Source of the DNA: Candidatus Odyssella thessalonicensis | Lineage (GTDB): Bacteria; Pseudomonadota; Alphaproteobacteria; Bin65 | Length of the DNA stretch: 8,383 nucleotides | Reading direction: 5' to 3' | Assembly (NCBI GenBank): GCA_005240015.1 | Contig: SBBV01000381.1 | Span: 1-8,383 of the forward strand | In this document: positions 1 to 5,102 of the stretch, piece by piece | Position numbering within the stretch: the stretch's first letter is position 1 | How the letters are laid out: each line of letters starts with the position of its first letter | Made by a program: the position numbers and the translations under genes | The notes under the pieces: model-generated | What the model saw: the letters and a program-made list of their open reading frames with translations, nothing else | What the model was told of the DNA's origin: nothing | Databases searched by the model: none

Positions 1-48
1 GCCACCGCAAAAAGATCAAAAATGCAATTGAAGGGATGACCGCAAAAG

Positions 49-81
49 TGTCACCCATGTCCCCGAACACCTGTCACCCAT
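49..81. repeat. Pair of 10-bp direct repeats in non-coding left edge; possible insertion-sequence end remnant
   Basis: The motif TGTCACCCAT occurs at 49-58 and again at 72-81, a 23-bp step of about two helical turns. The surrounding 1-118 is less GC-rich than the genes and has no convincing reading frame. Closely spaced repeats beginning with TG are found at the ends of some transposons (IS21, IS3 and IS481 groups), and from memory similar sequence lies next to transposase genes in alphaproteobacteria. No transposase is visible here, so this would be an edge or relic. A pair of regulator binding sites is the alternative. The repeat is seen directly; the mobile-element reading is inference. 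Confidence 0.4.
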
Positions 82-118
82 CTCTCCGGCACGTACATAT
101 TCGCGGGGGAGGGAACTG

Positions 119-1126
119 CTACTGCCCGTTCGCGGCGGGCGGTCCGGCCATGGCGCGGGCGCCTTTGCTCAGGTCGGCGCCGGAGGGCAGCGGGCCGGTG
201 CGGTTGGCGACCCAGGCGGCGACGTCGCGGTGCACGACCTCGGCCTGGAGATCGCGATAGAGCAGGTGATAGCCCTTCTCATAGACCGCGACGCGCTTCA
301 GGCCCTGGGGCAGGCGGCGCGCCACCGCCTCGATCGGCTGGCGCGGGATGATCTGGTCCTTCTCGCCGTAGAGCAGCAGCACCGGCACCTTGATCTGCGG
401 CGCCGCGGCGAACGCCGTGTCCATCAGGTCGACCACGCCCCAGAGCGCGTCGACGCGCGCGCCCTTGATCACGTAGGGATCGCGCGCGAGATCGCGCAGG
501 ACCTCCTTGTTGTCGGTCACGACGCGCTGCACCTCACGGCCGCTCAGGTGGTATTGCGGGATCGTGTACGAGGCGAGCCAGAGCGTGCTCGTGTAGTAGA
601 ACGGCATCGTCGAGCGGCTCCAGACCGCCGGCGCCTCGAGGATGATGCCGTCGAGCTTGGGCGCGTCGGGGCGCGCCATCGCGGCGAGCACGACGCCGCC
701 GCCCATGCTGGTGCCCGACGCGTAGAGCGGCACGCCGGGATGGCGCTGGCGCACCAGGGCCACGGCCGTGGTGAAATCGGAGACGAGCCGGTCCAGGCCC
801 GGCCAGATGCCGCGCTGCGGCGTGTTGCCGAAGCCGCGCTGATCATAGGCGTAAGTCGCGATACCTTCGCGCTGCCAGCGCTCGGCGGGGATGGCGAAGC
901 TCTTGTTGTAGTCGTTCATGCCGTGCACGCCGAGGATGACGGCCTTGACGTCGCCCGCGGGCAGCCAGACGCGCAGCGGCAGCAGCGTGCCGTCGGCGGT
1001 CTGGATGTAGTCGCCGCGCAGCTGCGGCGCGACGAGCAGGCTGCCCGAGACCTGCACCTGCGGCGCGCAGGCGCCGGCTACCGCCAGCATCGCGCCGGCC
1101 AACAGAATGCGCGGGATCCCGATCAT
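119..1126 (-). CDS. Alpha/beta hydrolase, putative lipoprotein (monoacylglycerol lipase / lysophospholipase-like)
   Basis: This 335-residue protein belongs to the serine alpha/beta hydrolases of the monoacylglycerol lipase/lysophospholipase type (Hydrolase_4). The catalytic set is readable: the nucleophile elbow GTSMG with Ser140, Asp257 in YGEKD, and His287 in EKGYH, with an HG oxyanion segment at 68-69. The N-terminus is a short hydrophobic export signal ending at Cys20 in AGAC, an acceptable though non-ideal lipobox, so the enzyme is probably anchored to a membrane facing the periplasm. Its start ATG overlaps the stop of the upstream ABC ATPase gene by 4 bp (ATGA), and a strong Shine-Dalgarno lies inside that gene, so the two are co-translated. 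The substrate is probably a lipid ester, but the sequence does not fix it. The last ~25 residues are low-complexity and probably lie outside the fold. No terminator is evident downstream. Confidence 0.9.
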   Translation of the reverse strand: MIGIPRILLAGAMLAVAGACAPQVQVSGSLLVAPQLRGDYIQTADGTLLPLRVWLPAGDVKAVILGVHGMNDYNKSFAIPAERWQREGIATYAYDQRGFGNTPQRGIWPGLDRLVSDFTTAVALVRQRHPGVPLYASGTSMGGGVVLAAMARPDAPKLDGIILEAPAVWSRSTMPFYYTSTLWLASYTIPQYHLSGREVQRVVTDNKEVLRDLARDPYVIKGARVDALWGVVDLMDTAFAAAPQIKVPVLLLYGEKDQIIPRQPIEAVARRLPQGLKRVAVYEKGYHLLYRDLQAEVVHRDVAAWVANRTGPLPSGADLSKGARAMAGPPAANGQ

Positions 1127-2091
1127 TGCGCTGCCTCCCGCTTCGGCCCTCCGGCGCGCGTGCCGGTCAGGTGGAGAAACAGGTCTTCGAGGTCGCTTTC
1201 ATAGGTCGAAAGGTCGGCGATGGCGAGCCCTGCGCCGCGCACAGCTTCGAGGATGTCGGCGATCCGCGTTTCGCTCGGCCGGTAGTGGAACACGAGCCGG
1301 CGCGGCGGCACGAGGTGCACCTGAAAGCGCGCGAGTGCGGGCGGAAGTTCCGCGAGATCGGCCTCGAGCGTGATCGTGAGCTCCTTCCGGTCGAGCCGGC
1401 GCAGCAGCGCGCTGGTGCTGTCGCAGGCGATGAGCTTGCCGTGGTTGATGATGGCGATGGTGTCGCAGAGCTCCTGCGCTTCCTCGAGATAGTGCGTGGT
1501 GAGCAGCACGGTGACACCCGAGCGCTTCAACGTGCGGATATGCCCCCAGAGGCTCTGGCGCAGCTCGATGTCGACGCCGGCCGTGGGCTCGTCGAGCACC
1601 AGCACCGGCGGCGAATGCACCATCGCCTTCGCCACCATGAGGCGCCGGCGCATGCCGCCCGAAAGCGTGCGCGCATAGGCGTCGGCCTTGTCGAGCAGGC
1701 CCACCGTCGCCAGCAGCTCCTCGGTGCGGCGCTCCTTGGGCGGCACGCCGTAGAGCCCGGCCTGGAAGTCGAGCAGCTCGCGCGGGGTGAAGAAAGCGTC
1801 GAGATTGAGCTCCTGCGGCACGATGCCGATCGCGGCGGCGGCCTCGCGCGGCGAGCGCGCCAGATCGCGGCCCCAGATCTCGGCCGAGCCCGCGGTCGGC
1901 TTCACGAGGCCGGCCAGGATATTGATGAGCGTGGATTTGCCCGCGCCGTTGGGGCCGAGCAGGCCGAACAGCGACCCGCGCGGGATGTCGAGGTCGACGC
2001 TGTCGAGGGCTCGCGTCGCCGCCTTGCCATAGATCTTGGTGAGGCCGCGAATGCGGATTGCGGCGGCGGGCAGGTCCAGCTTCTGATGCAC
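1123..2091 (-). CDS. ABC transporter ATP-binding protein, YadG/ABC-2 export type
   Basis: This is the 322-residue nucleotide-binding subunit of an ABC-2 type exporter, closest in style to E. coli YadG and drug/polysaccharide export ATPases. All motifs are intact: Walker A GPNGAGKST at 46-54, Q-loop Gln93, signature LSGGM at 143-147, Walker B VLVLDE ending at Glu168, and switch His200. The ~100 residues after the core form the usual C-terminal extension of this subgroup. It should hydrolyse ATP on the cytoplasmic face of a membrane permease. No permease gene is adjacent: downstream is the coupled lipoprotein hydrolase, and upstream is a divergent gap. The start is a GTG at 2091; no other start codon appears in frame upstream, and GAGG sequences nearby are poorly spaced. 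Substrate unknown; lipid or drug export is plausible. Confidence 0.92.
   Translation of the reverse strand: MHQKLDLPAAAIRIRGLTKIYGKAATRALDSVDLDIPRGSLFGLLGPNGAGKSTLINILAGLVKPTAGSAEIWGRDLARSPREAAAAIGIVPQELNLDAFFTPRELLDFQAGLYGVPPKERRTEELLATVGLLDKADAYARTLSGGMRRRLMVAKAMVHSPPVLVLDEPTAGVDIELRQSLWGHIRTLKRSGVTVLLTTHYLEEAQELCDTIAIINHGKLIACDSTSALLRRLDRKELTITLEADLAELPPALARFQVHLVPPRRLVFHYRPSETRIADILEAVRGAGLAIADLSTYESDLEDLFLHLTGTRAGGPKREAAQ
1134..1139 (-). promoter_or_regulatory. Strong Shine-Dalgarno for the hydrolase, inside the ABC ATPase gene
   Basis: On the minus strand GGGAGG is followed by a 7-nt spacer and the ATG at 1126. It lies within the last codons of the upstream ATPase gene. This fixes the hydrolase start and shows that it can recruit ribosomes itself, in addition to coupling through the ATGA overlap. 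Confidence 0.75.
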
Positions 2092-2213
2092 CTCGGTCCA
2101 ACCTCGGCTCTTCCGAACCCCCTTACGGGGCTCGCGCCCAATTCGTAGCCCGATTGCGGCCCGCCGTCACCGAGGGGCCGCTGGGTTGCGACGCCGTTGC
2201 AGGGCCGAAATCG

Positions 2214-2241
2214 TTGAAACCCAGGCGTCGGCGGCTATTAT
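2214..2241 (+). promoter_or_regulatory. Sigma70-like promoter for the zinc-finger gene
   Basis: A -35 box TTGAAA (2214-2219) and a -10 box TATTAT (2236-2241) are separated by 16 bp. Each matches the consensus at 5 of 6 or nearly so, which stands out in such GC-rich DNA. Transcription would start near 2248, giving a leader of about 54 nt before the ATG at 2302. The leader contains a possible short hairpin, CGCCGC (2251-2256) pairing with GCGGCG (2264-2269), which could be chance. No equally good promoter was found facing the ABC operon in the same 210-bp gap. Confidence 0.6.
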
Positions 2242-2301
2242 GCGCGGCCTCGCCGCCGGGGGAGCGGCGCGGAGTCCCCACGTCCCTCGCTTCCGCACCG
2301 C

Positions 2302-2481
2302 ATGCAACCGCCCGAAACCATCGAGGTCGAAACCCGCGTCGTCGCCTGCGACGGGGGCAATGCCGCGCTCGGACACCCGCGCGTCTATCTCAACATGGGC
2401 GACGAAGACTTCGTCGAGTGCCCGTATTGCGACCGTCGCTTCGTGCTGAAGCCCGGCGCCGGCGGAAGCAGGTCGCACTAG
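2302..2481 (+). CDS. CHCC-type zinc-finger protein (NDUFS6-like, zf-CHCC)
   Basis: This 59-residue protein has the full CHCC zinc-finger pattern: Cys16, His25, Cys40 and Cys43 (C-x8-H-x14-C-x2-C). It also has the family hallmarks [13 protein letters not shown] and [11 protein letters not shown]. The family (PF10276) includes the C-terminal part of mitochondrial complex I subunit NDUFS6, and free-standing short versions are typical of alphaproteobacteria. The four residues should bind one zinc ion; a role as an accessory of respiratory complex I is plausible from homology, but no other complex I gene is nearby. The length is normal for the bacterial form. No Shine-Dalgarno is close to the ATG (a GGAG sits about 27 nt upstream), but the N-terminus fits the family, and a good promoter precedes it. 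The next gene on the same strand begins 72 nt downstream. Confidence 0.88.
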   Translation: MQPPETIEVETRVVACDGGNAALGHPRVYLNMGDEDFVECPYCDRRFVLKPGAGGSRSH

Positions 2482-2553
2482 CCCGCAGCGGCCGCGTCGC
2501 CTCCCCGCAGGCGCGCGGCCGGCCCAGAAACCGCAACCGAGGATCAACGTCCC

Positions 2554-3408
2554 ATGAAGCTCGTCTCATTCCTGCGCAACAACAAGCCCACCTGGGGCGT
2601 CGTCGTCGACGGCGGCGTCGTCGATTGCGGCGCCAAGCTCGGCAAGAAGTATCCCGACTTGAAGGCGGTGATCGCCAATCGCGGGATCGCCGACGCCAAG
2701 AAGCTCGCCAAGAGCAAGAAGAAGCCCGACGTGCCGGTGGCGAAGGTCAAGTTCCTGCCGCCGATCGGCAATCCCGACAAGGTCATCTGCATCGGCTTGA
2801 ACTACAAGAGCCACGTCGCCGAGACGGGCCGGAGCGATGCCCAGTATCCGACGATCTTCACGCGCTTCGCCAACACGCAGGTCGGCCACGGCCAGCCGAT
2901 GATCCGGCCGCGCAACTCCGAGAAGTACGACTACGAGGGCGAGGTCGCGGTCATCATCGGCAAGAAGGGCCGCCATATTTCGAAGGAAGACGCGCTCAAA
3001 TACGTGGCCGGCTATTCCTGCTACAACGACGGCTCGATCCGCGACTGGCAGCGCCACACGACCCAGTTCACGCCGGGCAAGAACTTCGTCGGCACCGGCG
3101 GCTTCGGTCCGTGGATCGTGACCGCCGACGAGATCCCCGATCCCACCAAGATGACGCTGGTCACGCGCCTCAACGGCCAGGAGCTGCAGCGCGCCACCAC
3201 CGATCTGCTGATCTTCGACATCCCGACGCTGATCAACTACTGCTCGGACTTCACCGAGCTGGTGCCGGGCGACGTGATCGTCACCGGCACGCCGGGCGGC
3301 GTCGGCTTCGTGCGCAACCCGCCGATCTTCATGCAGCCGGGCGACACGGTCGAGGTCGACGTCGACAAGATCGGCGTGCTCAGCAACCCGATCGTGCAGG
3401 AGAAGTAG
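2554..3408 (+). CDS. Fumarylacetoacetate hydrolase (FAH) family protein
   Basis: This 284-residue enzyme belongs to the FAH superfamily, which cleaves, decarboxylates or isomerises 2-oxo acids with a divalent metal. A small N-terminal domain (about 1-70) is followed by the FAH fold. Likely metal ligands are Glu128 and Glu130 in YEGE and Asp159 in YNDGS. The NYKSHVAE segment holds His87 and Glu90, which correspond to the catalytic His-Glu pair of FAHD1-type enzymes. TGTPGGVG (244-251) and the PGD turn near 262-264 are also conserved. Database labels such as 2-hydroxyhepta-2,4-diene-1,7-dioate isomerase, ureidoglycolate lyase or acylpyruvase are all possible; motifs alone do not choose between them, and no aromatic-degradation or purine genes are adjacent. 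A GAGGA at 2539-2543, 10 nt before the ATG, supports the start. It may be co-transcribed with the zinc-finger gene. Confidence 0.92.
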   Translation: MKLVSFLRNNKPTWGVVVDGGVVDCGAKLGKKYPDLKAVIANRGIADAKKLAKSKKKPDVPVAKVKFLPPIGNPDKVICIGLNYKSHVAETGRSDAQYPTIFTRFANTQVGHGQPMIRPRNSEKYDYEGEVAVIIGKKGRHISKEDALKYVAGYSCYNDGSIRDWQRHTTQFTPGKNFVGTGGFGPWIVTADEIPDPTKMTLVTRLNGQELQRATTDLLIFDIPTLINYCSDFTELVPGDVIVTGTPGGVGFVRNPPIFMQPGDTVEVDVDKIGVLSNPIVQEK

Positions 3409-3425
3409 CGCCCGCGGCGGCCCCA

Positions 3426-3465
3426 CACGGACGAGCACGGGCATCCACGGACGCGCACGGACGAC
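3426..3465. repeat. Four tandem 10-bp units, consensus CACGGACGNN
   Basis: Units begin at 3426, 3436, 3446 and 3456. Three carry CACGGACG exactly; the second reads CACGGGCATC. The array starts 17 bp after the stop of the FAH-family gene, in the gap before a convergent gene. The exact 10-bp period places every copy on nearly the same face of the helix. It could be a simple-sequence expansion, part of an interspersed element together with the hairpin downstream, or a set of protein binding sites. Confidence 0.7.
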
Positions 3466-3495
3466 GCATTGTCCCGATTGGGTGGAGGTGTCTGA

Positions 3496-3530
3496 CGTGT
3501 AGGGGCGGGTCGGGGACCCGCCCCTACGCG
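3496..3530. repeat. Near-perfect GC-rich inverted repeat (REP-like hairpin)
   Basis: Arm GTAGGGGCGGGTC (3499-3511) is fully complementary to GACCCGCCCCTAC (3515-3527) across a 3-base GGG loop. The stem extends through a T-G wobble and two more pairs to 3496 and 3530, 16 pairs in all. It lies between two convergent genes, so it could stop transcripts from either side, but there is no T-run after either arm, so a classical Rho-independent terminator is not supported. From memory, closely similar palindromes occur many times in some alphaproteobacterial and other environmental genomes, which suggests a dispersed REP-like element; this needs a copy count. Confidence 0.75.
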
Positions 3531-3533
3531 GCA

Positions 3534-3559
3534 CGTTCCGAATCCATCTAATCGAAACG
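3534..3559. repeat. Imperfect short inverted repeat, likely interspersed intergenic element
   Basis: Arm CGTTCCGA (3534-3541) pairs with TCGAAACG (3552-3559) at 7 of 8 positions across a 10-base spacer, followed by CGCTCTAGA. From memory, GTTCCGATT/AATCGGAAC palindromes followed by CGCTCTAG are common between genes in alphaproteobacteria, so this is probably one degraded copy. It directly abuts the larger hairpin. Confidence 0.5.
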
Positions 3560-3579
3560 CGCTCTAGACTAGCGACGCC

Positions 3580-4140
3580 CTAGTTCTTCGCGATCCGCAC
3601 GCTGGCGAGCATGCGCTCGAACATCGAGAGCGTGCCGCTGTGGGCGCTGCGCAACGCTTCGAGGTCCTTCCCCGCATCGTCCTCGTCCAAGAGGATCGCC
3701 AGCTCGATGGCGATGAGCCGCGTGCCGGTCTTGTCGAGCAGCAGCACGAAGCTCGAGAGCATGTCGTCGTCGAGCGCCCACATGCGCACCGCCTCGACGC
3801 CGTCCCCGATCTTGGTCGGCGTCGCCACCGCCTTGGGATTGCGCTGCTGTTCCTCGGCGACGACCGAGGCGAGCGTCTGCCCCGGCTTAAGCTTCTGCGA
3901 GGTGACGATGATGCTCCAGCCGTGATCCTTGGGGCCCCACTCGACCTCGCCTTTCACGTCCTCGGCGGGCGATTCGGGGTCGAGCTCGTAGAGATCGGCC
4001 GGACGCTGCATGGTCAGGCCGAGCTCGGCACGCGTGAAGGTCCTCCAGTCCGCCTCCTGCGCATCCGCGATGTTAACCAGTGCGGCGAAGGCCGGCGCGA
4101 CCAGGCTCGCGGCGATCAGGCGGAGCGCGCGCTTCCACAT
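3580..4140 (-). CDS. Small secreted protein of unknown function
   Basis: This 186-residue protein is not confidently recognised. Residues 1-27 form a clear Sec signal peptide: a basic MWKRALR segment, a long hydrophobic stretch, then likely cleavage after ADA at 27/28. The mature part is about 160 residues, acidic, and lacks cysteine. Its pattern (TFTRAELGLTMQRPADL near the mature N-terminus, an FERMLASVRI helix-strand end) resembles the DcrB/Mog1/PsbP-like fold of periplasmic proteins, but this is a weak impression. The frame stays open upstream to an ATG at 4191. I chose 4140 because GAGG lies 6 nt before it, because it opens directly with a signal peptide, and because a candidate -10 box falls inside the longer version. 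An ATG at 4146 is a close alternative. It is divergent from the DUF1223 gene, with which it shares a 90-bp promoter region, and convergent with the FAH gene. Confidence 0.75.
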   Translation of the reverse strand: MWKRALRLIAASLVAPAFAALVNIADAQEADWRTFTRAELGLTMQRPADLYELDPESPAEDVKGEVEWGPKDHGWSIIVTSQKLKPGQTLASVVAEEQQRNPKAVATPTKIGDGVEAVRMWALDDDMLSSFVLLLDKTGTRLIAIELAILLDEDDAGKDLEALRSAHSGTLSMFERMLASVRIAKN

Positions 4141-4146
4141 GGCCAT

Positions 4147-4150
4147 CCTC
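4147..4150 (-). promoter_or_regulatory. Shine-Dalgarno deciding the start of the small secreted protein
   Basis: GAGG on the minus strand sits 6 nt before the ATG at 4140, ideal spacing. It directly abuts the in-frame ATG at 4146, which is too close for that start. This favours 4140. Confidence 0.6.
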
Positions 4151-4177
4151 ACGATCCGCTCACATCCGGCGCGCGAA

Positions 4178-4206
4178 ATTCTAAGGCGCATTCACCGCGA
4201 TGTGAC
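4178..4206 (-). promoter_or_regulatory. Candidate sigma70-like promoter for the small secreted protein
   Basis: On the minus strand, GTCACA (4206-4201, 4 of 6 to the -35 consensus) and TAGAAT (4183-4178, 5 of 6 to the -10 consensus) are 17 bp apart. Transcription would begin near 4171, leaving about 30 nt to the ATG at 4140. The opposite strand has only a TTTATA at 4217-4222 as a -10 candidate for the DUF1223 gene, without a recognisable -35 at standard spacing. The two promoter zones nearly overlap. Confidence 0.45.
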
Positions 4207-4230
4207 TGGCCCGCAGTTTATAGGGTTCTT

Positions 4231-4980
4231 ATGGTCCGGACCATGCTTGGCCGATCGCTGCAGCCACGTCTTGCCGCTGGGCTTCTCGCGCTCGCGGTCG
4301 GCATTGCCGGACCCGCCGCGGCGCAAGAGCAGGCGCCCGTCGTGGTCGAGCTCTACACCTCGCAGGGCTGCAACTCCTGTCCGCCGGCCGATGCGCTGCT
4401 GGGCGAGCTCACGCGCCAGGCCGGCATCGTCGCGCTCGGCTTCCATGTCGACTACTGGAACTATCTCGGCTGGCACGACCCCTTCTCGAACAAGAAATTC
4501 ACCTACCGGCAGAAGGAGTACGCGATGTCCTTCCGCCAGACCGGCGTCTATACGCCGCAGATGGTGATCCAGGGGCGGCGCGGCGAAGTCGGCTCGGACC
4601 GGAGAACGGTCATGCGCGCCATCGCCGATGCGCGCAAGACCAAGCCCATCGCCACCGTGCTGCTCGAGAAGCTCGGCGGAACGCGCCTGCGCGCCGTCGT
4701 CACCGGCGCCGCCGAGGCCAAGGGTGCCGACATCTGGTTCGCGCTGTTCGATCGCCGCCACTCGACCAAGGTCCCGCGCGGCGAAAACGAGGGCAAGACG
4801 CTCACCAACTTCAACGTCGTGCGCGAGTGGAGGAAGGTGGGCGCGTTCGAGGGCGAGAAGCTCGAGTTGAGCCTCTCCACCCAGAACGACAAGGGCGAGA
4901 AGCGCGGCGGCGCCGCCGTCCTGGTGCAGCAGGGCAAGGGCGGCCCGATCCTCGGCGCCGCACTCGTCCACGTCGACTGA
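4231..4980 (+). CDS. Secreted DUF1223 domain protein with thioredoxin-like CxxC motif
   Basis: This 249-residue protein belongs to DUF1223 (PF06764), a family with a thioredoxin-like fold common in proteobacteria. A Sec signal peptide covers about residues 1-31, with likely cleavage after PAAA. The mature protein opens with VELYTSQGCNSCPPAD, where Cys47 and Cys50 form a CxxC pair where thioredoxins keep their redox centre. Family-typical segments follow: GFHVDYWNYLGWHDPF, then YTPQMVIQG. A periplasmic thiol or redox role is inferred from the fold; no substrate is established. The ATG at 4231 is preceded by AGGG with a 5-nt spacer; an ATG at 4243 would give a slightly shorter signal peptide. 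The frame is open much further upstream, but that part runs antisense to the neighbouring secreted-protein gene and is not coding. TTTATA at 4217-4222 could be a -10 box, which would make the leader only a few bases long. Confidence 0.9.
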   Translation: MVRTMLGRSLQPRLAAGLLALAVGIAGPAAAQEQAPVVVELYTSQGCNSCPPADALLGELTRQAGIVALGFHVDYWNYLGWHDPFSNKKFTYRQKEYAMSFRQTGVYTPQMVIQGRRGEVGSDRRTVMRAIADARKTKPIATVLLEKLGGTRLRAVVTGAAEAKGADIWFALFDRRHSTKVPRGENEGKTLTNFNVVREWRKVGAFEGEKLELSLSTQNDKGEKRGGAAVLVQQGKGGPILGAALVHVD

Positions 4981-5102
4981 GTCGCGCTTCCCGACCGTCG
5001 CAGCATCTTGAACGCGCGCCCCGGCAGGGGCACATGAGGCCCCGCGCGCCGGCGCCACTTCTGTCTCTTGCAATCCGGCGGCGAAAACCGGATGCTGTGG
5101 GC

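Noticed and set aside
230..1204. Open frame opposite the hydrolase
   Set aside because: It is antisense to a gene with a complete Ser-Asp-His set and a good Shine-Dalgarno; its product is His/Arg/Ala-rich without domain features.
2058..3551. Open frame overlapping the zinc-finger and FAH genes
   Set aside because: The translation is Arg/Gln-rich with no motif, while the other frames carry clear CHCC and FAH motifs.
3640..4230. Upstream extension of the DUF1223 reading frame
   Set aside because: It runs antisense through the small secreted-protein gene, and the extension would bury the clear signal peptide that begins at 4231.
5018..5031. Small hairpin GCCCC/GGGGC as a terminator after the DUF1223 gene
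   Set aside because: The 5-bp stem has no T-run and is easily expected by chance in DNA of this base composition.
5068..5096. Possible promoter before the helicase (TTGCAA, 17-bp gap, GATGCT)
   Set aside because: The -10 box matches the consensus at only 3 of 6 positions and the spacing could be chance; not strong enough to report as a feature.
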